Both the position numbers and the translations under genes were made by a program. The notes below the pieces were generated by a model. That model worked only from the letters and a program-made list of their open reading frames with translations, searched no databases and was not told the DNA's origin. 64,000 bases of DNA from Thermogemmatispora aurantia (lineage in GTDB: Bacteria > Chloroflexota > Ktedonobacteria > Ktedonobacterales > Ktedonobacteraceae): positions 170,752 through 234,751 of the forward strand of contig NZ_BKZV01000004.1 of the NCBI RefSeq assembly GCF_008974285.1. Reading direction: 5' to 3'. This document shows positions 44,641 to 55,667 of the stretch, in pieces; position 1 is the stretch's first letter, and each line of letters opens with the position of its first letter.

Positions 44641-44931
44641 ATGGCGAAGATTCGTCCTGTAGGCGACCGCGTCGTGGTCAAGCCGCTTCCGAAGGAGGAA
44701 GTGACCAAGAGCGGGATCGTCATCCCCGATACAGCTAAGGAGAAGCCGCAGGAAGGCACAGTGATCGCCGTCGGCAGCGGGCGCCTGCTCGATAATGGGG
44801 ACCGGGTGCCCATCGAGGTGCGCGAGGGCGATCACGTCTTGTTTGCCAAGTATGGCGGCACCGAGTTCAAGCTCGACAACGAGGAGTATCTGGTCCTCAA
44901 AGAGAGCGATATTCTGGCCGTGTTGAGCTAA
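44641..44931 (+). CDS. groS: Co-chaperonin GroES
   Basis: 96 residues. Forms the heptameric lid of the GroEL folding chamber. The sequence is typical: [20 protein letters not shown] at the N-terminus, the mobile loop about [16 protein letters not shown] and the C-terminal [13 protein letters not shown]. The ATG at 44641 is preferred over an in-frame GTG six bases upstream because of the conserved MAKIRP start. groEL follows after 249 bases, a larger gap than usual. Confidence 0.98.
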   Translation: MAKIRPVGDRVVVKPLPKEEVTKSGIVIPDTAKEKPQEGTVIAVGSGRLLDNGDRVPIEVREGDHVLFAKYGGTEFKLDNEEYLVLKESDILAVLS

Positions 44932-45072
44932 GCCGCGTTGAACGGCGCCGCGTGAGATCGCGCTCATCTCTCTTCTTATCCGTATTATCTGTTCTGCGAG
45001 CGAAACGCATCGTAAAGCAATACTTCTTACCACTTGTCTTGCGTCAGAGCTTGCCGACGCCGTGCGGCCTGA

Positions 45073-46806
<1,734 letters not shown>

Positions 46807-47361
46807 TCGTCTCTAGCAGATGGGCTGTCCATAGCTCTAGCGCTTCCGCTCTGGATACCTCAAGGAGACTCCCTGAAGCTTGTCGCCCCTTCCCCCGCCA
46901 ACCGGGGGAAGGGGCTTGTTTCTTGCTTAGACGCTTGCTCTCTCTCGCGCGCTCGCTGCACCAGCGCTCTTCCCTGGCCGCGGCGGCGGCGAAGCAGCCA
47001 TCCCCTCCTCTTCCTCTGTCTCTGCTCTGTCCTTCCCTTCCCTGCCCTGCCCTGGACAATGCAGCCTGCTGGCTTGCTTGACGCCTGCCAGCGGCAGTGA
47101 GTAGACTACTCGTGGTAGCTGGATAGCCCTGTTCCCGGACAGGCTGAGCTGCCCGGGCCGCGCTATCCGCAGAACTCGTCATCACCTGCCCGTGACGTCT
47201 TGCCCTCCGCTGCTATGAGGGCTGGGTAGGGGTCTTTCCTGACTGGCTGATCTGATCAATGCCGAGATCAGAAAAGCGAGGGCGAGCGGCCCGCGCCTGG
47301 ATCGCGTACGTACGATCTGAGAGCAGCCAGAGCAGGATGACAGAGAAAGGACGAAGATGTC
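46807..47361. other. groEL downstream region
   Basis: 555 bases with the groEL terminator at 46885-46915 and no supported gene. Near the right end CTGATCT (47247-47253) and AGATCAG (47265-47271) form an inverted repeat 91 bases before the next gene and may be an operator. Confidence 0.5.
46885..46915 (+). terminator. groESL terminator
   Basis: GCCCCTTCCCCCG (46885-46897) and CGGGGGAAGGGGC (46903-46915) form a perfect 13-base stem with a 5-base loop, followed by TTGTTTCTTG. Confidence 0.88.
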
Positions 47362-48663
47362 ATGGCTACGGTTGTTCTGGTTGGCACTCTTGATACGAAG
47401 GGCCAGGAGTACGCCTATCTGCGTGAGCGCCTGCGAGCTGAGGGCTGTGATGTGCTGCTCGTCGACGCCGGCGTCAAGGGCACACCGTTGACGCAGCCGG
47501 ACATCAGCCGCGAGGAGGTGGCGCGTGTCGCGGGGGCGGAGCTGGCGGAGCTGGTGACACGCGGCGATCGCGGCGCGGCCATTGAAACGATGGCCCGCGG
47601 CGCCACTGCCATCCTGACCGACCTCTTTGCCCAGGGCCGCCTGCATGGGGTACTCGGCCTGGGCGGCTCCGGCGGCTCAGCCCTGGTGACCCAGGCTATG
47701 CGCGCCTTGCCCATCGGGGTCCCCAAGCTGATGGTCTCAACGCTCGCCTCGGGTGACACCCGCCCCTATGTCGGGGCCGTTGACATCGCGATGATGTACT
47801 CGGTTGTCGACATCGCCGGCATCAATCGCCTCTCGGAGCGCATCTTGAGCAACGCTGCCGCCGCCATCGCCGGCATGGCTCGCACCTATGCCTCCTTCCA
47901 GCCGACGCCGAGCAGCCGCCCGCTCATCGGCGCCACCATGTTCGGCGTCACCACGCCCTGCGTGACGGAGGCGCGGCGCTACCTCGAGGAGCGCGGCTAC
48001 GAAGTGCTGGTCTTCCACGCCACCGGTACCGGCGGTCAGTCGCTTGAAGCTCTGGTCCGGGGCGGTTTCCTGGCCGGCGTTCTCGATATTACCACGACCG
48101 AGCTGGCCGATGAACTGGTGGGCGGCGTCCTGAGCGCCGGCCCCGAGCGCCTGGAGGCCGCCGGTCAGGTGGGACTGCCACAGGTCGTCTCGCTCGGAGC
48201 CCTCGATATGGTCAACTTCGGCCCCATAGAGACGGTCCCCGAGAAATTCCGTTCGCGTCGCCTCTACAAGCACAATCCAACCGTCACCTTGATGCGCACC
48301 ACTCCCGAAGAGTGCGCCGCTCTCGGCCACATCATCGCCCGCAAGCTCAACCAGGCGCGCGGTCCAACGGCCCTCTTCATCCCGCTGCGCGGCGTCTCAC
48401 TCATCGATACCGAGGGGCAACCGTTCTACGATCCCGCTGCAGACCAGGCTCTTATCAGCGCACTCAAGGCTGATCTGCAGCCCCATATCGAGGTCCATGA
48501 GCTGGACATGGACCTCAACGACCCGCGTTTCGCTCGAGCAATGGCTCGTCGCCTCGATGAGCTGATCCAGCAGCAGCGGCCTCCGGCCAGTGAACAGACA
48601 GACAGTGGGCAGGCGCAGACTCAACAAACTCAGGCGCCCCACGAGGGAGGAGCAGTCTCATGA
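47362..48663 (+). CDS. Tm-1-like ATP-binding domain protein (UPF0261)
   Basis: 433 residues of the UPF0261/Tm-1 N-terminal family, with two Rossmann-like halves: [19 protein letters not shown] at the start and a Gly-rich loop [15 protein letters not shown] (about 95-109) that should bind nucleotide. In the plant resistance protein Tm-1 this domain is fused to a PEP-hydrolase-like TIM barrel; here the barrel is the next gene, overlapping by ATGA. The bacterial function is unknown to me, though such pairs commonly occur in catabolic clusters. The last about 30 residues are Gln/Ser/Thr-rich and probably disordered. Confidence 0.86.
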   Translation: MATVVLVGTLDTKGQEYAYLRERLRAEGCDVLLVDAGVKGTPLTQPDISREEVARVAGAELAELVTRGDRGAAIETMARGATAILTDLFAQGRLHGVLGLGGSGGSALVTQAMRALPIGVPKLMVSTLASGDTRPYVGAVDIAMMYSVVDIAGINRLSERILSNAAAAIAGMARTYASFQPTPSSRPLIGATMFGVTTPCVTEARRYLEERGYEVLVFHATGTGGQSLEALVRGGFLAGVLDITTTELADELVGGVLSAGPERLEAAGQVGLPQVVSLGALDMVNFGPIETVPEKFRSRRLYKHNPTVTLMRTTPEECAALGHIIARKLNQARGPTALFIPLRGVSLIDTEGQPFYDPAADQALISALKADLQPHIEVHELDMDLNDPRFARAMARRLDELIQQQRPPASEQTDSGQAQTQQTQAPHEGGAVS

Positions 48664-49493
48664 ATCGAGCAGAGGCACTTGCGCGCTTGCGAGAAACCGT
48701 TAAGCAGGGAGGAGTGATTATCGGCGCTGGCGCAGGGACCGGCCTGTCGGCCAAATGCGCTGAGGCTGGCGGCGTTGACCTGATCATCATCTACAACTCG
48801 GGCCGCTACCGCATGGCTGGACGCGGCTCCCTGGCGGGCCTGCTTCCCTATGGAGATGCCAACGCCATCGTCGTTGAGATGGCGGGTGAAGTGCTGCCGA
48901 TCGTCAAGCACACGCCCGTGCTGGCCGGCGTCTGCGGTACCGATCCCTTCCGCGTTATGCCCTACTTCCTGCGCCAGCTCAAGGAGATGGGCTTTGTTGG
49001 CGTCCAGAACTTCCCCACCGTCGGCCTGATCGATGGAGTTTTCCGCCAGAACCTGGAAGAGACCGGCATGGGCTTCGCTCTAGAGATCGAGATGATCCGT
49101 CAGGCGCACGAGCTGGATCTGTTGACGGCGCCCTACGTCTTCGATCCCGAACAGGCGCGCGCGATGGCCGAAGCTGGAGCCGATGTACTGGTCCCTCATA
49201 TGGGACTGACAACCAAGGGGAGCATCGGCGCCCAGACCGCCCTGACGCTGGACCAGTGCGTTGAGCGCATCCAGGCCATGCACGATGCCGCCAAGGCCGT
49301 CAACCCCGATGTCCTGGTCCTCTGCCACGGTGGCCCGATTGCCGAACCGGAAGATGCCGCCTACGTGCTGGCACGCACGCGCGGCGTCGTCGGCTTCTTT
49401 GGGGCCTCCAGCATGGAGCGTCTGCCGACCGAGACGGCCATTACCGAGACCACCCGCCGCTTCAAGGCCCTGCGCCCCGGCCAGGCCGTCTGA
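48660..49493 (+). CDS. Phosphoenolpyruvate-hydrolase-family TIM-barrel protein (Tm-1 C-terminal-like)
   Basis: 277 residues. The motif [22 protein letters not shown] near the N-terminus, [28 protein letters not shown] and [16 protein letters not shown] are characteristic of this TIM-barrel family related to PEP mutase-like enzymes. No substrate is established. The start overlaps the UPF0261 gene, so the pair is produced in equal amounts and probably forms a complex equivalent to the fused plant protein. The neighbouring minus-strand L-fucose genes end convergently 128 bases beyond. Confidence 0.86.
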   Translation: MNRAEALARLRETVKQGGVIIGAGAGTGLSAKCAEAGGVDLIIIYNSGRYRMAGRGSLAGLLPYGDANAIVVEMAGEVLPIVKHTPVLAGVCGTDPFRVMPYFLRQLKEMGFVGVQNFPTVGLIDGVFRQNLEETGMGFALEIEMIRQAHELDLLTAPYVFDPEQARAMAEAGADVLVPHMGLTTKGSIGAQTALTLDQCVERIQAMHDAAKAVNPDVLVLCHGGPIAEPEDAAYVLARTRGVVGFFGASSMERLPTETAITETTRRFKALRPGQAV

Positions 49494-49621
49494 GTAGCGC
49501 TCGGTGGACACAGCGGGGCACCGACCCGCCCCTCTGGCAATAGCCGGGCAGAGCGGGAGCGAGGCGGAATCACCTGGCCATGCAGGCGGGCGTCAGGCTC
49601 CGCTCCGCCTCGCTCCTCTGC

Positions 49622-50554
49622 TTATCCTCCTGCTCGGGCGGGCGAATGGCCCGGCGCGCTGTCCTCAAGGCGATAGACGCGGCGCGCAGTCTCCGACCAC
49701 AGCAGGCGCTGCTCGTAGAGCGGGTAGGCGCTCAGCATGGTTCGCAGAGCCTCATACCAGCGTCGGTAGCTGGAAGCCAGCAAAACCACTGGCCAGTCGC
49801 CACCGAAGAGCAGGCGCTCGGGTCCGAAAGCTGCCATCACTGTCCCCAGATAGGGAACCAGGTCGTAGGCGCTCCAGCGCTCGTGGTCGGCCTCCGTCAC
49901 CATGCCGCTGACCTTGCAGACCACGTTGGGCAGCTCGCCCAGAGCCTGAATGTGCTGCCGCCACGGCTCCCGCTCTCCTGTCCGAATGGGTGGCTTGCCC
50001 AGGTGATCCAGAATGAAATGCGTATCGGGGCAGCGCCGCACCAGCTCGACCACGCTGGCCAGCTGCTGGTGACGCACGCACACATCACAGGATAAGCCAT
50101 AGTCGGCGAGTAAGCGCACGCCATCGACGAAGGCTGGGCGCAGGCAGAAGTCGTCTTCTGCCTCGTTCTCGATATTGCGCCGTACCCCCTTAATCAAGGG
50201 GGAGAGCGCTCGCAACGCCTCCAGATGCGCGCGCACCCCCAGGCCCTGCTCCAGGGGGGCCGCAGCGACAATGGCCTTCAGCCGTGGCTCCTCCCGCGCC
50301 ACCTCAACGATCCAGGCCGCTTCCCGCAGCGCCTCCTCGGGCGCCACTACAACCTCGACGTAGACCAGAGCCTCGATCGGCAGCCCCTGCGTCTCCCGCC
50401 GGTAGTCCTCCGGTCCAAAAGAACGCTTGAGCTGTGGATGCGCCTCCAGCCAGGGCATGTGAAAGCGCTGCGGGTCCCAAAAGTGGACATGGGCATCGAT
50501 GACTGGGAGCAGCTCATCTGCTCCCGCAGAGGAAGAGAGAGAAAGATCGCGCAT
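49622..50554 (-). CDS. Amidohydrolase-family sugar lactonase (probable L-fucono-lactonase)
   Basis: 310 residues, TIM-barrel amidohydrolase 2 family. His22-x-His24 (VIDAHVHFWD) begins the metal site; later HFILDHLGKPP and LLFGGDWPV supply His and Asp. This subgroup contains L-rhamnono- and L-fucono-1,5-lactonases. ATG at 50554 has AAAGGAG upstream; the longer frame to 50671 has none. It is the last gene of the minus-strand operon after the aldo-keto reductase. Hydrolysis of the lactone formed by that dehydrogenase to L-fuconate is the expected step. Confidence 0.82.
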   Translation of the reverse strand: MRDLSLSSSAGADELLPVIDAHVHFWDPQRFHMPWLEAHPQLKRSFGPEDYRRETQGLPIEALVYVEVVVAPEEALREAAWIVEVAREEPRLKAIVAAAPLEQGLGVRAHLEALRALSPLIKGVRRNIENEAEDDFCLRPAFVDGVRLLADYGLSCDVCVRHQQLASVVELVRRCPDTHFILDHLGKPPIRTGEREPWRQHIQALGELPNVVCKVSGMVTEADHERWSAYDLVPYLGTVMAAFGPERLLFGGDWPVVLLASSYRRWYEALRTMLSAYPLYEQRLLWSETARRVYRLEDSAPGHSPARAGG

Positions 50555-50681
50555 GGCGGCTCTCGCTCCTTTCTGGGCCTCTCTGCGCAGGGAAGGACTT
50601 CCCCTGGCCTGCAAGGCCGACCCGCTCTCGTCGGCGGCCAGAACGGGCCAACCGGCCTGGCGCCGCCTCACTTACCATGCA

Positions 50682-51653
50682 TTACGCAGCCTGATAGATA
50701 GCCTCCAGCTCATCCCATAGCTCCGCCGGAAGCGGCTGCTGAGCCAGGGCCAGTGTCTCAGCGACCCGCTCGGGTCGCGTCACGCCAACGATGGTCGAGG
50801 CAATGCGCTCATCGCGCAGCGAGAACTGCAGAGCCGCCGCCGCCAGCGGCACCCCATAACGCGCGCAGGCGGCCTGCATACGTCGGGCCTTCTCCAACAG
50901 CTTCGCGCTGGCCTCACCATACATGTAGCGCGGATAGGCGTCCGGTCCCTTGGCCAGCAGCCCGCTGCCGTAGGGAGCAGCATTCACTGCAGCCACCCCG
51001 CGGCTCCGGCACAAGTCCCAAAACCGATCAGCTTCGCGATTGAGCAGGGTATAGCGATTGTGGGAGATGGCCGCTTCGAAGAGGCCGGTCTCCACAAAGC
51101 GCGTCATCATCGCGATCGGGCCGCCGGCGATGCCCAGGTGCTCGATCAGACCCTCCTCCTTCAGCTGGAGCAGAACCTCGACCGGGCCACCCGGGGCCAT
51201 CATCACCTCGAACGGGTCCTGCGCAGGATCAGGAATATACTCAGGATCGTGCAGGTAGACCAGCTGCAGCCGCTCCAGACCCAGCAGGCGCAGACTGCGC
51301 TCCACGCTACGGCGCATCTGTGGACCGCTGAACTCGCCCGTCTGCAGGTTGCGATCGGCCTTGGTCGCCAGGACGAAGCCAGGCGGCAGGCCACCCAGCT
51401 CGCGCAGCACAACGCCTATGCGGCGCTCGCTCTCGCCATCACCATAGGCCGCCGCCGTATCAAGGAAGTTGATCGGACTGGCAAAAACGGCGCGGATCGT
51501 CGCTAAAGCCCGCTCCTCGGGCACCTCGTAGGCAAAGGTCTCCGGCATATTGCCCAGTGGCGCACAGCCGATGCAGATCGGCGTCACCTGCAGACCAGTC
51601 TGGCCCAGCGCCCGCCGCGGCAGCGGGGCCGCAGCCCCCATTTCTGACGTCAT
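50682..51653 (-). CDS. Aldo-keto reductase, probable L-fucose / aldose 1-dehydrogenase
   Basis: 323 residues. The full catalytic tetrad of the family is seen: Asp65 and Tyr70 (FLDTAAAYGDGESE), Lys98 (ATKAD) and His135 (YLHDPE). It is similar in pattern to D-threo-aldose/L-fucose 1-dehydrogenases, which oxidise the sugar at C1 to a lactone with NAD(P)+. Operon context with mutarotase, lactonase and L-fuconate dehydratase supports this. AGGAGG precedes the ATG. Confidence 0.84.
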   Translation of the reverse strand: MTSEMGAAAPLPRRALGQTGLQVTPICIGCAPLGNMPETFAYEVPEERALATIRAVFASPINFLDTAAAYGDGESERRIGVVLRELGGLPPGFVLATKADRNLQTGEFSGPQMRRSVERSLRLLGLERLQLVYLHDPEYIPDPAQDPFEVMMAPGGPVEVLLQLKEEGLIEHLGIAGGPIAMMTRFVETGLFEAAISHNRYTLLNREADRFWDLCRSRGVAAVNAAPYGSGLLAKGPDAYPRYMYGEASAKLLEKARRMQAACARYGVPLAAAALQFSLRDERIASTIVGVTRPERVAETLALAQQPLPAELWDELEAIYQAA

Positions 51654-51821
51654 GGCTACAACATACCTCCTCTGCGTTCACTCCTTCAGGACAGGGGTGG
51701 CAGCGCCTGGACGGCTCAGGCTCAGCGCAGCCAGCGGCTGACCTGGCCACGCAGGCTGCTTGCTGAACGGTCGGTCGACTCGCTCGCGTCCACTGTGCAG
51801 CCCAGCGCAGCCTGAGCGCCA

Positions 51822-52601
51822 TCAGATGGCCGTCCAGCCACCGTCGATCACCAGCGCAGAGCCAGTCACAAAGGCCGCCTCATCTGAGGCCAGATAAAGG
51901 GCCGCCGCCGCAATCTCCTCGGGCCGTCCCATGCGCCCCAGTGGCTGGCGCGCATGGAGCTGCTGGCGTACCTCATCCTCGCGGCCTGCAAAATCGCGCG
52001 CCAGGTAGCCCTCCACAAACGGCGTATGCACCGTGCCCGGGCAGATGGCGTTGCAGCGAATGCCCTGCTTCACATAATCGGCGGCAATGGTGCGCGTCAG
52101 AGCCAGCACTGCCCCTTTGCTCGCGCTATAGACCAGGCGGCGCTCCACGCCGATCAGCGCTGCTACCGAGGCCATATTGATGATCACGCCGCCGCGCGGC
52201 TGCTGGGCCAGCATCTGGCGCACCCCCTCGCGGGCACAGAGAAAGACGCCGCGGGCATTGACGCGCATCACCCGCTCCCAATCCTCAAGCGACGTCTCCA
52301 AAACATTGCCCACGTGGCTGACACCAGCATTATTGACCAGAATATCCAGCCGGCCCTCACGAGAGGCCACCTCTGCCACCGCCGCTCGTACCTGATCCTC
52401 CTCAGCCACATCCAGCGTCCGGGCGCGGGCCTGCCCGCCAGCGGTCACAATTGCCTCCGTCACGCGCTGCGCCGCCTCCGGACGCACATCGGCCACCACC
52501 ACCCGCGCCCCCTGGCGCGCGAAGAGCAGCGCAATCTGCTCCCCGATTCCCGAGCCGGCACCAGTGATCAATGCCACCTTCCCATCCAGACGAAAGACCA
52601 C
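51822..52601 (-). CDS. SDR dehydrogenase, probable 2-keto-3-deoxy-L-fuconate dehydrogenase
   Basis: 259 residues with a canonical SDR set: TGAGSGIG (13-20), NNAG (90-93), Ser145, Tyr158 and Lys162 (YSASK). The C-terminal segment LHARQPLGRMGRPEEIA resembles the ketodeoxyfuconate dehydrogenase group. In the non-phosphorylating L-fucose route this enzyme oxidises 2-keto-3-deoxy-L-fuconate to the 2,4-diketo acid, which a FAH-family hydrolase then splits. AGGAGGAGC lies before the ATG at 52601. Assignment to this substrate is by pattern plus context. Confidence 0.8.
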   Translation of the reverse strand: MVFRLDGKVALITGAGSGIGEQIALLFARQGARVVVADVRPEAAQRVTEAIVTAGGQARARTLDVAEEDQVRAAVAEVASREGRLDILVNNAGVSHVGNVLETSLEDWERVMRVNARGVFLCAREGVRQMLAQQPRGGVIINMASVAALIGVERRLVYSASKGAVLALTRTIAADYVKQGIRCNAICPGTVHTPFVEGYLARDFAGREDEVRQQLHARQPLGRMGRPEEIAAAALYLASDEAAFVTGSALVIDGGWTAI

Positions 52602-52705
52602 GCTTGCTCCTCCTTTCCGTTCCTGTCCTCTCTATTGATGAGGCCCCTTTCCGCCGCAGCGGAGAGAAAGGCAGGCCATCATCCTCGACGCTCGCGGCAT
52701 AGGCG

Positions 52706-53029
52706 CTAGTCCGTGTGGAAGACCTCGCGCATCATCGCCCACCACTCGCCGGGCGCGCGCGACTCCACAGGCTCTTGCAGGGGATCGGTCAGCTTCCACC
52801 ACTCCTGTGTTTTCGGATCGGCGGCCATCTTCGCCATGTCGGCCTCGTAGTCCTCGCCGACATACTCGAAATAGGCGAAGAGCAGCGTCCCGTGACGGAA
52901 AATCGTATAGTTGCGGATATTGCAGGCGTGAATGGTCGCCAGCACCTCCGGCCAGACAGCGGCGTGCAAACGCTCGTAGGTCTCGATAGCGTCTGGCTTG
53001 AGGCCAATGATCTGTCCAACTCTGCGCAT
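52706..53029 (-). CDS. Sugar mutarotase of the RhaM family (probable L-fucose/L-rhamnose mutarotase)
   Basis: 107 residues: RRVGQIIGLKPDAIETYERLHAAVWPEV with the conserved His, IRNYTIFRHGTLLFAYFEYVG and a C-terminal WWAMMREVFH. These small dimeric enzymes interconvert the alpha and beta anomers of 6-deoxy sugars so that the dehydrogenase receives the right form. The start at 53029 has AGGAGG; the upstream frame to 53143 runs into the dehydratase gene and is not used. It lies just after the dehydratase gene in the operon. Confidence 0.88.
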   Translation of the reverse strand: MRRVGQIIGLKPDAIETYERLHAAVWPEVLATIHACNIRNYTIFRHGTLLFAYFEYVGEDYEADMAKMAADPKTQEWWKLTDPLQEPVESRAPGEWWAMMREVFHTD

Positions 53030-53139
53030 GGCTGGCAATCCTCCTGTTATTGTAGCGCGCGCGGCAGGCAGGTGGAAAGCCTTTCCCTGTTCGGTCCAGG
53101 CCAGGCTCCGCGGCGCCGCACTTGGTAGCCGATCAAGCC

Positions 53140-54474
53140 TCACTCGCTCAGTTGCTCAGCTTCGGTACGCCGCATCTCCGCCCAGACCGGCCCATTGGGA
53201 AAAGAGTAGGCCGCAATCGAGTCGGCATGCATCGTTGCGCTGTAGCCTGGGGCCAGCGGCGGCAGATAGCGCCCGTTGCGCATCACCACTGGGTCAACAA
53301 AATGCTCGTGCAGGTGCGGCGTATACTCGATCATGCGCCCCTCCAACGAGCCGCTGACAGCGATATAATCGAAGATCGCCAGGTGCTGCACATACTCAGA
53401 GAGGCCCACGCCGCCAGCATGGGGGCAGACCGGTATCCCGTATTTGGCGGCTAGCAAGAGTACAGCCAGCACCTCATTGACACCACCCAGGCGACAGGCG
53501 TCAATCTGACAGAAGCCGATGGCCTGAGCCTGAAAGAGCTGCTTGAAGATGATGCGGTTCTGCACATGCTCACCCGTTGCCACCCGCACGGGAGCGATGG
53601 CGCGGGCGATGGCGGCGTGGCCGAGAATATCATCGGGGCTGGTTGGCTCCTCAATCCACAGCGGCTGGAACTCTGCCAGCTCCTGCATAACGGCGATGGC
53701 CTCTCCCACCTCCCACACCTGGTTGGCGTCCATCATCAGCGTGCAGTGGGGGCCGATCTCCTCGCGCATGATGCGGGCGCGCTGGCGATCCCGTTCCAGA
53801 CCGAGGCCGACCTTGAGCTTGAAATGGCGCCAGCCCTCGGCCAGTGCCTGGCGACAGAGGAGCCGCAGCTGCTCATCGCTGTAGCCCGACCAGCCGGCTC
53901 CAGTCGTGTAGGCCGGATAGCCAAGCCGCAGCAGCTCCGCCTCTCGCTCAGCGCGCGTCGGCGCCAGACGCTGCAGCAGCTCCAGAGCCTCGGCGGGCGA
54001 GAGCACGTCGCTCAGATAGCGGAAATCGATGCAGGCCACCAGCTGCTCGGGCGACATGTCCACCAGCAGCTTCCAGAGCGGCTTCCCCTCGACCTTGGCC
54101 CACAGATCCCAGACCGCGTTCACCAGAGCCGCCGTGGCCATGTGAATGACCCCCTTCTCCGGCCCGATCCAGCGCAGCTGACTGTCGCCCGTCATGTGGC
54201 GCCAGAAAGCGCGCATATCGGTGGTAAACTCCTCCAGTGTGTGCCCACGCACCAGCGGCGCCAGGGCCCGAATGGCGGCTACACAGACCTCGTTGCCGCG
54301 CCCGATGGTGAAGGTAAAGCCGTGTCCCTCTAGCCCGTTGGGATGATCGGTCTGCAGGATCACGTAGGCCGCCGAGTAGTCGGGATCGGCATTCATGGCG
54401 TCAGAGCCGGCCAGCGTGCGTGAGGTGGGGAAACGAATGTCGTAGGCCCGGACATCAACGATGGTTACTGTCAA
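53140..54474 (-). CDS. fucD: L-fuconate dehydratase (enolase superfamily)
   Basis: 444 residues. Removes water from L-fuconate to give 2-keto-3-deoxy-L-fuconate. Catalytic pattern of the mandelate-racemase-like FucD group: Lys219-x-Lys221 (FKLKVG), Mg ligands Asp249 (MMDANQ), Glu275 (WIEEPT) and Glu302 (ATGEHVQN), and His352 (CPHAGGVGL). These positions are within one or two residues of the characterised Xanthomonas enzyme as I remember it, so the call is strong. Translation begins with TTG at 54474, supported by AAGGAG seven bases upstream; the longer frame to 54669 is not conserved. First gene of the minus-strand operon. Confidence 0.93.
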   Translation of the reverse strand: MTVTIVDVRAYDIRFPTSRTLAGSDAMNADPDYSAAYVILQTDHPNGLEGHGFTFTIGRGNEVCVAAIRALAPLVRGHTLEEFTTDMRAFWRHMTGDSQLRWIGPEKGVIHMATAALVNAVWDLWAKVEGKPLWKLLVDMSPEQLVACIDFRYLSDVLSPAEALELLQRLAPTRAEREAELLRLGYPAYTTGAGWSGYSDEQLRLLCRQALAEGWRHFKLKVGLGLERDRQRARIMREEIGPHCTLMMDANQVWEVGEAIAVMQELAEFQPLWIEEPTSPDDILGHAAIARAIAPVRVATGEHVQNRIIFKQLFQAQAIGFCQIDACRLGGVNEVLAVLLLAAKYGIPVCPHAGGVGLSEYVQHLAIFDYIAVSGSLEGRMIEYTPHLHEHFVDPVVMRNGRYLPPLAPGYSATMHADSIAAYSFPNGPVWAEMRRTEAEQLSE

Positions 54475-54701
54475 TACACCACTCCTTTTTACCTGGCTGG
54501 CAACGCGCTGCCCCTCCGCCCGAGCAGACAGGCGAACTGGAGACCTTGCCCTGAATCTGGCTGCTCTCCCTCTCTCCCCTGCTGAAAATCCCGTGATCCC
54601 CCAGGCCCTCCCGCAATCCCAGCATGGCCCTGACCTGGCGGGGAGCGCCGGGGGCCTCTTCCACCGCATGGCTCGCCGGAGGCAGAGGGGCGAGCGCCTG
54701 C

Positions 54702-54729
54702 TTGACGCTGCGCCATCTGAAGGTATACT
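54702..54729 (+). promoter_or_regulatory. Plus-strand promoter at operator 1
   Basis: TTGACG (54702-54707) and TATACT (54724-54729), 16-base spacer. It directs transcription rightward although no plus-strand gene begins before 55668, so it may make a long leader or a non-coding transcript. Confidence 0.55.
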
Positions 54730-54734
54730 ATATT

Positions 54735-54751
54735 CTGTATTCAGAATACAG
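54735..54751. promoter_or_regulatory. Operator 1: 17-bp palindrome
   Basis: CTGTATTC-A-GAATACAG, perfect except for the central base. It sits immediately downstream of one promoter and inside a divergent one, ideal for repression of both. A twin lies at 55429. Confidence 0.75.
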
Positions 54752-54772
54752 TACAGCCAGTGGCAAAGTCAA
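54745..54772 (-). promoter_or_regulatory. Candidate promoter of the minus-strand L-fucose operon
   Basis: On the minus strand TTGACT (complement of 54767-54772) and TGTATT (complement of 54745-54750) with a 16-base spacer. Its -10 box is part of operator 1. The leader to the fucD TTG would be about 265 bases. Confidence 0.5.
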
Positions 54773-54949
54773 GCAGGCTGGAGCCGTGAAAACAGCAAAA
54801 GGGAAGCTCTAAAGAGATGCAGCAGGTTGGAGAGACCCGCTGCATCGAAGCGCAGCCTTTCCCTGTAGCGTGCCTCAGACCAATCAAGGCAGAGCCAAAG
54901 TGGTCGGCAAGGGGGCCTGACGGCTGGCCTCTCTACCAGACCTGGTGCT

Positions 54950-55042
54950 CTAGAGGCGATGAGCGACCTTCCAGATAGCGAAGACTACTCCAGCGACGAT
55001 GAGGAGTACAATCACGGTGAGCGGAGTGAACACTACTTGCAT
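54950..55042 (-). CDS. 30-residue single-span membrane peptide
   Basis: The frame reads MQVVFTPLTVIVLLIVAGVV and then FAIWKVAHRL before TAG. Residues about 5-24 form one uninterrupted hydrophobic helix, followed by a positively charged tail (K25, H28, R29), so the C-terminus should be cytoplasmic. AAAGGGTGG lies eight to ten bases before the ATG at 55042, a convincing ribosome binding site for so short a frame. It lies alone in the control region of the L-fucose locus, between the twin operators. It may be a regulator of the nearby ABC transporter or a small stress peptide; nothing allows a choice. It is too short for usual gene callers. Confidence 0.6.
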   Translation of the reverse strand: MQVVFTPLTVIVLLIVAGVVFAIWKVAHRL

Positions 55043-55394
55043 AAGCTAAACCACCCTTTCTCTTGACTGGCTGGCTGGCAGGGGAACAAAGGGCTTTTCT
55101 CTCCAGCTGGCGGCGCAGAGCCAATGCACCAGGCGGCGATCGCTCGGCTTGGCGCTCTACCTTCCAAGCAAGATATACGTTCAAGACGAGTGAAAGTTGT
55201 GCAACCGGGACATACAGATAATAGTGTCTCTTAATCCGAGAGGTTATTTTCCTGCTCTCTCATACAGAGCATCTCTTGCTCGAATTTTGCCTTGAGTTGA
55301 GCTATTTCTTGAACGCGCAGGGCGCCATGCTCGCTGGAGCGTCGCGAGCATCTGCGAGTTGGACGTTGGAAGGACTGGAACGGCGATAGCTGCC

Positions 55395-55423
55395 TTGACC
55401 TGGGCGGCCCTTCTGGGTATACT
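55395..55423 (+). promoter_or_regulatory. Promoter of the GntR regulator and sugar-transport genes
   Basis: TTGACC (55395-55400) and TATACT (55418-55423) with a 17-base spacer, followed by operator 2. The leader to the regulator ATG is about 235 bases. Confidence 0.7.
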
Positions 55424-55428
55424 ATATT

Positions 55429-55445
55429 CTGTATTCTGAATACAG
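55429..55445. promoter_or_regulatory. Operator 2: 17-bp palindrome, twin of operator 1
   Basis: CTGTATTC-T-GAATACAG. The preceding bases GGTATACTATATT are also shared with operator 1, so the whole promoter-operator module of about 30 bases is duplicated. The centres are 694 bases apart, allowing looping by a dimer of dimers. Confidence 0.78.
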
Positions 55446-55667
55446 CACACTCTTTACAAAGTTGGGCGGGCGCGCCAAAATAGAGGGGCGCACCGCGGGC
55501 AGGCTCGGAGCCAGGCGGTTCAGAGCAAGCGACGGAGGCAGAGATGGGTCGCTGGGGCCGCGGGGCGTAGCGGGTCCGAATCTCGACCCTGGCCCAATGG
55601 AGAGAGCCGGGATCGAAGCGAGAGGAGGATCAGGTGAGACCAGCAAGCAAGACAGGAGCGAGCAGGT

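Larger units (their letters stand above)
54475..55667. other. Divergent control region of the L-fucose locus
   Basis: 1193 bases between fucD and the GntR regulator. They contain two near-identical promoter-operator modules (54702-54751 and 55395-55445), a minus-strand promoter overlapping the first, and one small gene (54950-55042). The remaining sequence shows nothing else recognisable. Confidence 0.65.
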
